NCBI GenBank assembly: GCA_034670405.1
Contig: JAXDDX010000043.1
Coordinates: forward strand, 1,116,001-1,180,000
DNA from: Hoplostethus atlanticus
Taxonomy: Eukaryota > Chordata > Actinopteri > Trachichthyiformes > Trachichthyidae
DNA length: 64,000 nucleotides
Direction of reading: 5' to 3'
The notes under the pieces are model-generated. The model made no database searches and was not told the origin of the DNA. It worked only from the letters and a program-made list of their open reading frames with translations. Position 1 is the stretch's first letter, and each line of letters begins with the position of its first letter. The position numbers and the translations under genes were made by a program. Of this stretch, positions 11,048 through 20,860 are shown piece by piece.

Positions 11048-12189
11048 TAGAGAAGTGTGCAGTTTTGGCTGACGAGAGTGCACATTTATAATTTAGCAAG
11101 CTATCATTCCAGGCAAGCCGGAAGACTTAAAGTTCAATCGCCATTTATGTTCTAGTTTTCTACAGGCTTGTTTAAGTGCACGAGTGTCGTGGGTAAACCA
11201 CAGTGCAAACTTCCTAGCGTGGTGTTTTCTAGTGACTAACGGGGCGATTGAGTCAAGCGTGTTGGTAAGGCTAGCGTTTAGTTCGTTGGCGAAATTGTGA
11301 GCCAACGTGACCAGAGAGTGGTGCGAGAAAACTGGGCAGTTTTTCTGATAGTAACGAGGCTGTAGTGGTATTAATGTACTGCTATACTGTCTGAGTCTCT
11401 GGACTGATTGACGATTCCAACTGGTTTGGTTGCACATTAAAAATCTTGTTTCTCTCAGCAAAGCTTTGGCTGATGTCCACAAACATTTTGTTTTTGGTGT
11501 CAGGAAGGACGATGAACAGAAAGACAGCTCCCACTGAACATGTAACCACAAACACCAGGAAGACATAGGTCTGTAGCGCCTCCTGCACAAACACAAAAAA
11601 AATTAAAGTTGGGTACATTGATCACTAGGAAAAATTAGGTATATATCCAGCAGCAAAAATAGTATGTTAACAACCAGCAATTACTCAGAAATATGTATTA
11701 AGCACATTATGCATTGCTATTAATGTTATGATAATCTAGTTAAAGTTATGATTAAACTATGATAAATCTTAATCTAAGTTTTGCCCATGAAATTGTATTG
11801 TATTGTAGTTGTATTTTAACAATATACACATCTGTGTTGTTGACATGTTGCCTGTGGAATTTCAAGCAGATTTTGTCCCCCAAAATGTACGTATACCCCT
11901 TAATTATGTCATAGAATTACATCAACCATTTCTATTTCTAGCTGGAAGCAGTCTACTGTGTCTTGTGTGATCACACCCAACACTGAAATACCACTAACTA
12001 TTTAGAGTTTTTCACTCAGGGTACCTGGCAAATATATTACAGAAAACAATGAAGTTGATAGAGATGTTTTTTTTCATGTGACATTCAATGAGGTCAATGT
12101 GCCATGCTTCAGGGTAAAACTATCCTCATTTAGCTTAAAAGAAACTTTTGCATTTGATTTAAAAGCAGGATTTAAATCAGGATGGGTAG

Positions 12190-12345
12190 TGGCAAGGTTG
12201 CCTATTGGTTATAGATGACGTCCTGTAACCAAAAGGTTTACACGTTCAATGCCTGAAAGGGCCAGTGTCTATCCATCACTGCTACCTGATCATTGAACAC
12301 CAGCCTTTAAAGTGTATGATGTGCTTGTCATTTTATATCTGTGTT
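12190..12345 (+). repeat. Old tRNA-like SINE relic
   Basis: The stretch gtagtggcaaggttgcctat ... aggtttacacgttcaatgcc resembles the A-box and B-box halves of a tRNA-derived SINE. It is followed by a tail with cagcctttaaagtgtatgatg. It lies in the intron before the last transporter exon. The match is weak and the family is unknown. Confidence 0.3.
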
Positions 12346-12883
12346 AGACATCTTTGTTCTTTGTGAAGCACTTCGTGATCAACCTATTTGTTAAAAGGGC
12401 TTCATAAAAAAATGATTTCACTTGACACACCTGGATGAAAGGGAACACGAGGCCCACTATGAAGGTGCTCAGCCAAAACACAGTTCCACGGATCAAGAAG
12501 GCTGCAGGTCGGTAGGATTGTTCAAACAGTTCATTGGTCACAATGAAACCAGTCCCAGCTGGAAGAGAAGTCAAACATCACATTGATTTATGTAAAAGTG
12601 ATCTGCAGTGTGGTCTGGCAGTTAGAGAGACTGTAATGGAACTGCGAGGGCTGAAACCCTCTTGTTTTTGTGCTGTTTTATTACTATTATTCTTCATCCG
12701 CTGTTTTGTGAATTGCCGTTACAGGATACATCATAGACATGAAATTTGGCAGAATGATAGACATTCATATGCAAACGCTTCCCAAGAAATATGATTGGCA
12801 CATATCCCAAAATTGTGTATCTCATAAGGTGATTGACAGAATTTAAAGAAATAGGTGCCAATGCTTTAGACCCAAGTATTAAG

Positions 12884-14127
12884 GCGTTTTCACACCTGAA
12901 AGTCCGGACCAAGGTCCGAACCAAGGTTCATGTTTTGTTACATTGTATACATTTGATCCGGTTAGTTTTGCGTTCACATTGCAATTTTGCAAGCGCACTA
13001 AAGAACTTTGCTACGTCCTGTCGTCATCACCTACGTGGGCTGCGTCTCCCTATACTTGACATTGATTGGTTTGTAGAGGGGCGTGCGTCTGACGTCGGCG
13101 TGTTGTCAATTCGGCGGGTAGCCTTTTACGTTTGAATGAAATGAATGAACAGATTAATTTTGTTGCCACTATACAGTCCCTCTAGGATAATTAACGCAAA
13201 TTCAACTAATTGCATTAAAAAATTCAAATACTAACTAATTCAACTAATACTTGCAAGAGCTTCCATTTTTGCCAAAAAATACCCCGCAATATTCCCGCAT
13301 AAAACGGTCAAATTGGCTCAATGCTTCCACATTAATACTCCTACATGTTCGGGAGGTTGTTTTTTTATTTAAATATGCAATTTGCACCATTTGCTTTCTT
13401 GTTATCCTGAGCCTTTGATAGGACAATGCCGGAGTGGCCAATCGGGACAACCGGGACGAATCCCGGTGGGCCGGTGGGTCTTTGGGCCGGTTGGACGGGC
13501 TGCGCCGCGGTGTAGCCTAATCATTTTATAAACTGTTCAAGTTGATTTGCTGCTAACAGGCCGGTGACTAGTTAGATGTGCGTTCTCCGCTCCGGACCTC
13601 TCTCTCCTTTTCTCTGTGTCAAACTGACAGACCTGACAGATTAGAGCGAGATGGGAACGTGACGGGTCACCTAATGATGTGATGGCAAATTGTAGATATG
13701 CTGCATTGCAGCCTAAAGGGAAAAAACAAACAAAAAGAATGTAAAGAAAACTAGGATTAAAAAGCAATGAAAGACAAAGAAAGACACTAGACAGAGATCA
13801 TGTGTAGTAAAACTAGTTTTCAGCCGGCGGCCCCGGGAGGTATTAATGTGTGACGATTACTCTACTACTTTAAAAAAACAACTTAAAAAACAGAGTGGGC
13901 AGTTTACAATGTTTTGGGGAGGATGGGGGGCTTGACATTTTCATCAATTCCTGCTGTTTTACCACAAGATAACACGAAAAATTCAGGAGGACCATGGTTC
14001 GATTGTTTGGTCCGCACCAGAGTTCGAATGCGTGTTCTCACCTCTCCAAACATACTGGACTAACGGAGTAAACGCACCATGGTTTGATTAAAACGAACCA
14101 AACAGGGTAGGTGTGAAAGCGCCCTTA
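12884..14127. mobile_element. Non-autonomous DNA transposon (MITE-like) with TIRs
   Basis: The left end reads aaggcgttttcacacctga; the right end read backwards is aagggcgctttcacacctac. The subterminal sequences also correspond: gtccggaccaaggtccgaac on the left, and gtccgcaccagag and ggttcgttttaatc on the right. Flanks are rich in tta/taa, but I could not fix a target duplication. The inside has no transposase, only a GC-rich block near 13,440-13,510. The element splits an older repeat whose halves lie at about 12,690-12,880 and 14,130-14,340. Confidence 0.65.
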
Positions 14128-14351
14128 GTCAAAATCTTAAGTTTAGTCATTATTTGTACATGTGGGCATGGCCTATGGGCTTTTGGGTGTGGCATATGAC
14201 AGAAGTGCACAATCCTTATGAAACTTATTGTACATGTCGTGCAAATGCTTCCCAAAAAAAGGAAACCACAACTTGCCAGTAGGGGGCACTAATAGTTAAA
14301 AATGAAAAATTCCAATTTTGAAAGCCCAAAACTTCTACACTGTAAGTCCAA

Positions 14352-15140
14352 TTGACCAGCAGATTCCTCCTCTACAACATCAGGAGGCTTCGCCCCTTCC
14401 TCACTAACAAGGCAGTGCAGTGCTCATCCAGGCTCTTGTCATCTCCCGCCTGGCCTACTGCAACTCCCTCCTTGCTGGTGCCCCGGCGTCTACCATCAGA
14501 CCTCTGGAGCTTGTTCAGAAAGCTGCAGGTCGTCTGGTATTCAACCGCCCCAAGTTCTCCCATACAACTACCCTTCTCTGTTCTCTACACTGGCTCCCTG
14601 TAGCAGCTCGCATCCAGTTCAAGACCCTGGTGCTAGCCTATAGGGCAGTGAAAGGAACAGCTCCTTCTTACCTCCAGGCTATAGTCAAGCCTTACACCCC
14701 CGCCCAACCACTTCGCTCTGCTGCCTCGAGGCGACTGGTTGCCCCGTCACTCAGAGGCCCCTGCGGCCGATCTACACGGTCACGGCTTTTCTCTGTCCTG
14801 GCCCCACAGGGGTGGAATGAACTCCCCACCAATGTCAGGACAGCAGAGTCGCTGCCCATCTTTCGATGCAGGCTGAAAACCCACCTCTTCAAGAAACACT
14901 ACCCTGGCCCTTCCTCTTAGCACCTATTTGTCTGAGCTCTTGTTTATTAGCTCTTGTTTATTTGATTCACTTATTTGTCTTAGCTCTTGTTTATTTGATT
15001 CACTTATTTGTCTCACTTGTTTAATTAAAAAGTAGGTAGCTAACTTATTGCACTTTTACCTTAGCACTGGTTATGCTCTTAGTTGCTTGTTTGGATTTGG
15101 ATAGAAGTGTCAGCTAAATGACTAACGTAATGTAATGTAA
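14352..15140 (+). mobile_element. L2-type LINE 3' fragment
   Basis: RT C-terminal sequence reads RFLLYNIRRLRPFLT, then ALVISRLAYCNSLLAGAPAS, SLHWLPVAARIQFKTL, WNELPTNVRTA and CRLKTHLFKKHY, ending at a stop near 14,920. A 3' UTR follows that ends in gctaaatgactaacgtaatgtaatg, a common fish L2 tail. A frame change near 14,415 breaks the reading. The catalytic RT core is absent, so this is a dead 5'-truncated copy. It lies in an intron of the transporter, antisense to it. Confidence 0.8.
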
Positions 15141-15775
15141 TGACTTGCAACTTGCGGCACTTATCAAGCTGTCTTTGCTCTACAAATTTGCATCAAGGGT
15201 CACCACAGTGCGCCACACTGTTTTTTGATAATGTGCATTTTACTCTAAGACTTTTTAAATTCTTGACCTATCCACATCAAATTTTGTACAAAACTAAAGG
15301 GGACCTAGATACATAAACGCAGTATAATCAGGACCGATCTGATGAAAAACCTGGCCGCAATAACAGATGAACTTGAAAAAGGCTGTGGTCTAACACAATA
15401 TTGACCAGAACTCATTGACTCTTTGTTCAATCATCACAAAACTTGGTAGATATGTTAAGAATCCACCCCAAAACGTGTGTGAAAGCAGGTTAGAATTTAC
15501 CTATAGGTGACGCATTCTACTCCAGTCGGTTGATGCTGCGGCATCACTGCTTGTAGCTATATTTGTATTTATTTTTGTATTTAGCATTTTTGTATTATAT
15601 TTGTTTTGTTTTTTTCTCCATCCCATTCTTGGCTGTTCTTTTTTTCTCCTGTAAAGCACTTTGTAACTCTGTTTTGATAAGTAACCAGATAATAATAACA
15701 ACTAGAAATGCATTTCCCGGGGAAAATGCGTGGGATCGCTGAACGGGCAAACTGAAATATATATTGCTCGGCTGT

Positions 15776-16306
15776 ACTGGGTGGTTGCCAGGGTGCTGTC
15801 CTAGGCCATTGCTAGGGTGTCCTAGACCGTTGATAGGGTGTCTCTAGCTGGTTGCTATAGTGTACTAGGCCATTGCTAGGGTGTCCTTGGTGGTTGCTAG
15901 GGTGTTGCTAGGGTGTCCTGGGTGGATGCTAGGGTGTTTTTTAGCTGGTTGCTAGGGTGTCTTAGGCCGTTGCTAGGGTGTTTCTAGCTGGTTGCTAGGG
16001 TGTCCTAGGCCGTTGCTAGGGTGTTCTTGGGCGTTGATAGGGTGTTTCCAGCTGGTTGCTATGGTGTACTAGGCCATTGCTAGGGTGTTTCTAGCTGGTT
16101 GTTAGGGTGTCCTAGGCCATTGCTAGGGTGTTTCTAGCTGGTTGCTAGGGTGTCCTAGGCCATTGCTAGGGTGTTGCTAGGGTGTCCTGGGTGGTTGCTA
16201 GGGTGTCCTAGACCATTGATAGGGTGTTGCTAGGGTGTCCTGGGTGGTTGCTAGGGTGTCCTAGGAGGTTGCTAGGGTGTTGCTAGGGTATCCTAGGTGG
16301 TTACTA
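15776..16306 (+). repeat. Minisatellite, about 20 bp units (gttgctagggtgt...)
   Basis: About 530 bp of tandem units with the core ggttgctagggtgt, followed alternately by cctaggcc, ttctagct or cctgggt. Units are about 19-21 bp and form a higher-order alternation of roughly 40 bp (cctaggcc unit plus ttctagct unit). It sits in the transporter intron, flanked by a dispersed repeat ending in gaagaagaataataa near 16,530. Confidence 0.9.
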
Positions 16307-16549
16307 CTGCATGTAGCTCGAAAGCTGCAGGAGTTACGCGCCGACTGGGTTTTTAAAAATCGAGAAAATCTGTGGTAACTCGTGAATCGTGCAAATTTCT
16401 GCAACTGTTGCTAATTTCCACACCCCGTTGTATAATTACACACATTTCGATACCTGAACCACATATGTGGCACAAACGATTTTCATGCTACAGGTGAGCA
16501 AAAAAACGCACAGAAGAAGAATAATAAACATGCAAGATTACAACTGACT

Positions 16550-16590
16550 CAGCAGCAATCCCACTAATAATAATAATAATAATAATTTTC
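16550..16590 (+). repeat. (AAT)n microsatellite
   Basis: A short run of taa/aat units lies just 3' of the repeat tail that ends in agaagaataataaac, in the intron between transporter exons. Confidence 0.7.
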
Positions 16591-16794
16591 TGAGAGTGAG
16601 GAGAAAATAAGAATCTGCATCATACCTGGACCGAGTGTAGCCAGTATACAGGCAAAACTGAGGTAGGGCATCCATGACACTCTATCCTGGAGGGAAAATA
16701 GAAGGGGCTACAAGTAACTACCTGGTAGGCTAGAAAACCAGCAGGGCTCGGGGCCCTGAGGACCAGTGAGAACCACTGAGCTAGAGCACATCTT

Positions 16795-16872
16795 GCCTAC
16801 CTACGTTGAATGCAGTTATTGTAAGTCGCTTTGGATAAAAGTGTCTGCTAAATGACTGTAATGTAATGTAAC
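16795..16872 (+). repeat. SINE/L2-type 3' tail
   Basis: The text tgtaagtcgctttggataaa then gtgtctgctaaatgactgta is the conserved 3' end shared by fish L2 elements and their SINE partners. Only the tail is recognisable. A shorter relic of the same tail lies at about 49,115-49,165 (cactctggataagagcatct). Confidence 0.6.
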
Positions 16873-17768
16873 CTGGGTCCTGAGGATTGAGAACCACTGC
16901 TCTAGCTCACCCTGTGCCTGTCTAGTTTCTGTACCTGTATATTGAGAAAGATCGTTAGAAGACTATAGCAGACAGCCATGCCACCGAAACCAAGTATGAG
17001 GAGAGGTCTTCTTCGACTCAGTCAATCACTAGACCCTGGAGAAAGAGAGAAAGAGGTAACTATTCATAATGGATTTCTTTCTGTGAATTAACCTATGGAA
17101 AGTATTAGAAGTGGCAAATAATACAGTGTATGTGCTTAATGTAATGTGATAAAATTGTGATACTATTTTGGGTAATAGGTTACACAAATGCAATACTAAC
17201 ATAGTGCCAACACAGTTAATGTATAGTACAGTATTTTTTCATGAGTTCATCCACTGTATCGTTCCAAAACTGGAAGGCTGTTAAATAATAAAGTATAACA
17301 CCAGCTTTGGGATTACAAGACAATCACATTGCAAACAAATCACAAATCAGTCAAAATGAGATCCCCACCATTTGAAATGTGTTGAAACTCTTACAAGATG
17401 ATTGAGAGCACAAAACTAAAACAACTAAAATGAAAATGTATTTTTTACATTTAGTTGCTCAGTTCATAAAATTGGGGTGAAAGGAGGAGAAACAGGAATG
17501 AAGAAAATGCTTGCCTATTCCTCTACCCTTGAGCACGGCACTTCTCCCACAACTGCTAGGGTGTGTGTATGTGATAGATACGTGCCTGTAACATTGTCAT
17601 ACTCACAGTAAAAACAATGTAGTGTAATGTAGCTGACCAAGTTGTTTGCGATGCCAGCATCAATCAGGATCCCATCAGTGTAGGCTAGAAGCTGGTAGTA
17701 GCGTGTGCTTCGTTATGAACTATGAGACTATTTTCGGGAAAATTGACAATTATTATAGTTATTCTTAG

Positions 17769-18543
17769 TGTAAAGGGAGGTCTTTAGGACCCTGGGGAAA
17801 CCTATAAAGGGAACACGGAAGCTAGCGCGCTCTCTCTCTCTCTACTACCGGTTCGCAGAACGAGGAAGTGCAGTGAGCTGCAGACACGGCACAAACGCTT
17901 GCCGCGAGCCCAGAGAACAGCGTTTGAGGGAAGATTGGCTGTCGTATAGGACTGAAATATTGACTGTCGCTGTTTTTTCCCACCCTAAGTTTGTTAGAAG
18001 AACGGGCCTTTTTGGTTTCTTTATTGTTTTCTTTATTTCATACGGGCATTGTGCAATCTCGAGCTGTAGCTCAATTAGGAGTGGTAGGCGCCATACAGAT
18101 TCAGAGACCTCTTTTGGTGTGTTCAAATAAGGTGTGCAGTGGTAACTTGTATCCCATGTGTGATTCTTAAAACGTGTGCAGTGGTAACTTGTATCCCATG
18201 TGTGATTCTTAAACGTGTGCATATTAGCCCCATGGGCTCTTAGTCTGTTTCTTATTAAGTGGATTGTGTCCTAAATGTATTGGTGACCTCACCTTCCTTC
18301 CTATGCACCTCCTGTTAGTTATGTCAAGTGATTTTGCCAGTGCTTAATCAATTGCACAACATTAGGAACCGCTACTGTGTAGTTTTAGGCCTGCTCAGTT
18401 GCACTCTCTTTTAAGGGTTTTTATATATGATTGTGAATAAATGTTTTATTTTTTGAGCCATTGACCTCCTGTCCTGGTTATTCTAGACACTTACCTGTCG
18501 GTGTGGTGATTATACTAGCCCTCCTACAATTTAAATCACTACA
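17769..18543 (+). repeat. 5' LTR of the Gypsy element
   Basis: It begins TGTAAAGGGAGG and ends CACTACA, and its sequence repeats at 24,176-24,950. A TATA-like ctataaaggg lies about 30 bases in, and aataaatgttttattt near 18,440 is a plausible polyadenylation signal. A 41 bp unit (gtgcagtggtaacttgtatc...) is present twice in tandem near 18,130-18,215. Confidence 0.92.
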
Positions 18544-18694
18544 TAATTGGCGTAGTCGGCAGGATTTGGAGGTTGGGTTCTGGTTTTACTGTTTTTTTTT
18601 TGTGGCCCTGTTAATTAGTGTGGGGTAGACTGGGAAAAAACAGCGACAGGTCTTCAGCGACAGGTCTTCAGCGACAAGGGAACCACGGGCCAGT

Positions 18695-19861
18695 TTGACT
18701 ACCTCCTCTACGCCACAGACCCTGTCCATTGGGAGAATGGAGGATCTACAGGCCATCATGGAGGAGCTGCGACAGCTTAAAGCAAACAATGAACAGTTGA
18801 GAGAGCAGCTGCGGGAAAAATCACAGGTACCCGATCCAGTGCCAGGGCCATCCAATGCCCCTCCTAATGTGGCCCCAGTTAGCAGCCTGGCAAGTGAAGC
18901 TACTAACCCTCGTTACATTTATGTACCTAGAGAACGTAAATGTTCCAAGTTCACTGGGATGTCAGTTGATCTGTTAACAGTTGAGCAATGGGTTGAAGAA
19001 GTGCGCAGATGTCTGGAGGTTAGGCATATGTCAATAGCTGAACAGTTGTTGTTTGTCACTGACCATCTAGATGGAGGTGCCAAATCTGAGGTTAATTTTC
19101 ACTCTAGGGCCAACAGAGATACCCCAGAAAAAATCTTTGCTATCTTGACTGAAAACTATAGTTGCTCTCAATCCTATGTAGCAGCACAGTTACAGTTTTT
19201 CCAACGTATCCAGCGAGAGGGGGAATCCTTGCGTGATTATTCACATGCTCTTAAGTCTTTAATGGATGTTGTGATATGTAAAACGCCTGGTGGTATTCCC
19301 AACTCTGATGTGCTGTTGCGTGATCAATTTATTGAACATGTGCTTGATGATATGTTACGCAGAGAGTTGAAACAACGTGTCATCCAAGACCCAGCTACTA
19401 CTTTTGTTGACCTTCGGGGTATTGGTATTAGGTGGACAGAAACAAGTAGGCAGGGAGGTAGAGTTAAACCTCGGGCCTACTCTTGTGACACACACTCCCA
19501 GGCAGTGGATAGTTTTGAGGCAAGCGCAAATGCGGTCACTGCTAGGCCTAATGATGAGATTGAAGAGATAAAAGAGTGCCTTCGCAGACAGCAAACTCAA
19601 TTAGATACCATTATGAAGCATGTCACGGCCCAGTTCTCACAGCCTACTCAGGATGATGCAGTCCCTAACTCAGCTAAGCATTTCCGCTTTCAAGCAGATG
19701 GCAAGCCAATTTGTCACCGTTGTAATAGGGCAGGCCATATTGCCAGATTCTGTAGGGTAAACCTAACAGCTCCTAAGACCCGTGGAGGGTCTGGTTCTGA
19801 AGTAGGGGTGCACAGCCAGGTGGTGGGAGGGGGCTCTGACTCTCAGCCGTCGGGAAACTAG
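18695..19861 (+). CDS. Gypsy gag (PNMA-like) with CCHC knuckle
   Basis: A 388-codon frame. It opens with a Glu/Gln-rich coiled coil (MEELRQLKANNEQLREQLRE), then the capsid-like body (RKCSKFTG, VEQWVEEVRRCLEVR, QREGESLRDYSHALKSLMD, DQFIEHVLDDMLRRELKQ). It ends with one zinc knuckle CHRCNRAGHIARFC (about residues 344-357). The capsid wording resembles the vertebrate PNMA genes, which are known to derive from Ty3/Gypsy gag. In the family, gag builds the particle and binds RNA. Confidence 0.85.
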   Translation: MTTSSTPQTLSIGRMEDLQAIMEELRQLKANNEQLREQLREKSQVPDPVPGPSNAPPNVAPVSSLASEATNPRYIYVPRERKCSKFTGMSVDLLTVEQWVEEVRRCLEVRHMSIAEQLLFVTDHLDGGAKSEVNFHSRANRDTPEKIFAILTENYSCSQSYVAAQLQFFQRIQREGESLRDYSHALKSLMDVVICKTPGGIPNSDVLLRDQFIEHVLDDMLRRELKQRVIQDPATTFVDLRGIGIRWTETSRQGGRVKPRAYSCDTHSQAVDSFEASANAVTARPNDEIEEIKECLRRQQTQLDTIMKHVTAQFSQPTQDDAVPNSAKHFRFQADGKPICHRCNRAGHIARFCRVNLTAPKTRGGSGSEVGVHSQVVGGGSDSQPSGN

Positions 19862-19945
19862 ATCCCTCTGGGGCAGAGAGCCAGGCACCAGAAAAGGGTC
19901 TTACGGGCTCATCTGAAGATCAAATGGAAGATCCCTCTCGACTTA

Positions 19946-20767
19946 TTGGAGACTGCCCATTGGTGGAAATCAACATGGGGGGGTGTCATGGTACCCTGCC
20001 TCTTGGATACCGGGTCAATGGTCACTACGGTCAGAGAGAGTTTTTTTGAGAAACACTTCAAGTCACAGGGTGTCGGGCTGCTGAAAAGATGTCATTTGTT
20101 ACGGCTTAAGGCTGCTAATGGACTAAAAATCCCCTATAAAGGGTACATGGAGCTTGACGTCACTGTTTTGGGTAAGACCCTGACACGAATGGGCGTGTTA
20201 GTTGTAGAGGACCCCCTGGGTGAGCCCACGCAACAACAACAACAGCAGCAGGCTGTGCCTGGTCTCCTTGGGATGAACATCATTGGCCGCTGTTACCGTT
20301 TGCTTTTTGAACAGTTTGGCCCTAGTCTTTTTGAGTCACCTGTCCTCCAAACGGCCAGTAGGGAGTGGAAGGAAACTCTCTCCGAGTGTCAACGCATTCA
20401 AGCGGCGAACACACAGGGGTACTTGGGTAAAGCCAAAGTTTATGGTCGAGCTGTTCGTGTTCCTGCTGGTTCCGTGAAGTGGATTTGCACTGCTTGTCCC
20501 TCCGTTGCCAACACCACTCTCCCCTCAGTGCTCCTTGAACCCCTAGCGACCGGAAATCCTCTTCCGGCAGGCATTCTTGTGTCTGCGGCCCTTCTTTCTG
20601 TCCATCAGGGCACTGTGGAAATTCCGGTAGTTAACGTGGGCACTGAAGATGTTTGGCTACAGCCCCACACACAGCTGGGTGAGCTGCACGTGGTCGACCC
20701 ACTGCAATCGGGAAGCTCGCTCCTCATTGAGGAGACAGAAGACCATAATATTATAGTGGTGGTCTAA
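19946..20767 (+). CDS. Gypsy protease region
   Basis: A frame of about 273 codons has VPCLLDTGSMVTTV, the Asp-Thr-Gly site of a retroviral-type aspartic protease, at about residue 17. Downstream GLLGMNIIGRCY fits the second protease motif. The rest is a linker toward the RT. It lies between the gag stop and the pol frame of the same young element. Confidence 0.75.
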   Translation: METAHWWKSTWGGVMVPCLLDTGSMVTTVRESFFEKHFKSQGVGLLKRCHLLRLKAANGLKIPYKGYMELDVTVLGKTLTRMGVLVVEDPLGEPTQQQQQQQAVPGLLGMNIIGRCYRLLFEQFGPSLFESPVLQTASREWKETLSECQRIQAANTQGYLGKAKVYGRAVRVPAGSVKWICTACPSVANTTLPSVLLEPLATGNPLPAGILVSAALLSVHQGTVEIPVVNVGTEDVWLQPHTQLGELHVVDPLQSGSSLLIEETEDHNIIVVV

Positions 20768-20860
20768 GAGGTGACTGCAGTGAGCTCCCCTTTGATTGAT
20801 CTTTCCAGACTGTCATGGTCTAACCTTTCCTCTGAATAGATACAACAAGGAATAGAGCTT

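Larger units (their letters stand above)
7204..11390 (-). mobile_element. L2-type (CR1-group) LINE, 5'-truncated, split by a solo LTR
   Basis: The element runs on the minus strand from about 11,390 to a (TTTGA)n-like 3' end at 7,204. A 1,354 bp solo LTR at 9,694-11,047 interrupts it. The right-hand part (11,390-11,052) encodes the region just before the RT (LDSIAPLVTRKHHARKF, FTHDTRALKQ). The left-hand part holds the RT and C-terminal domain, then a 3' UTR. The endonuclease is missing, so the copy is 5'-truncated. Its 5' end abuts the last exon of the SLC2A gene at about 11,385. Shorter 3' ends of the same family lie at about 2,595-2,945, and a related copy at 33,785-34,745. Confidence 0.85.
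11382..17697 (-). pseudogene. Class II SLC2A (GLUT) hexose/urate transporter, severed 3' part
   Basis: Five exons of a 12-helix facilitative sugar transporter are visible. They are 17,697-about 17,607 (YTDGILIDAGIANN, TM7 loop), 17,035-16,935 (GRRPLL-type motif, then GFGGMAVCYSLLTIFLNIQ, TM8), 16,686-16,626 (DRVSWMPYLSFACILATLGP, TM9), 12,558-12,431 ([21 protein letters not shown], then [18 protein letters not shown]10-11) and 11,582-11,382 (EALQTYVFLVF, LPDTKNKMF, ISQSFAERNKI). RPAAF, PFIQ and the PETK-like PDTK box match GLUT5/9/11-type proteins. The last three exons have good GT/AG borders and matching phases. The TM8 exon is 101 nt, where 102 is usual for the family. One base is missing just before the Arg-Arg pair, putting a stop in frame near 17,020. 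The first visible exon is cut at 17,697 by an LTR-like repeat, and no N-terminal half is found to its right. Most likely a pseudogene; an assembly error in the TM8 exon is possible. Confidence 0.75.

Noticed and set aside
15776-16306. CRISPR-like array
   Set aside because: Units are contiguous without unique spacers and the context is a vertebrate intron; it is a minisatellite.
17845-18222. 125-codon minus-strand frame, repeated at 24,252-24,629
   Set aside because: Both copies are the LTR of the Gypsy element read backwards; the repeated peptide comes from the tandem 41 bp unit in the LTR.
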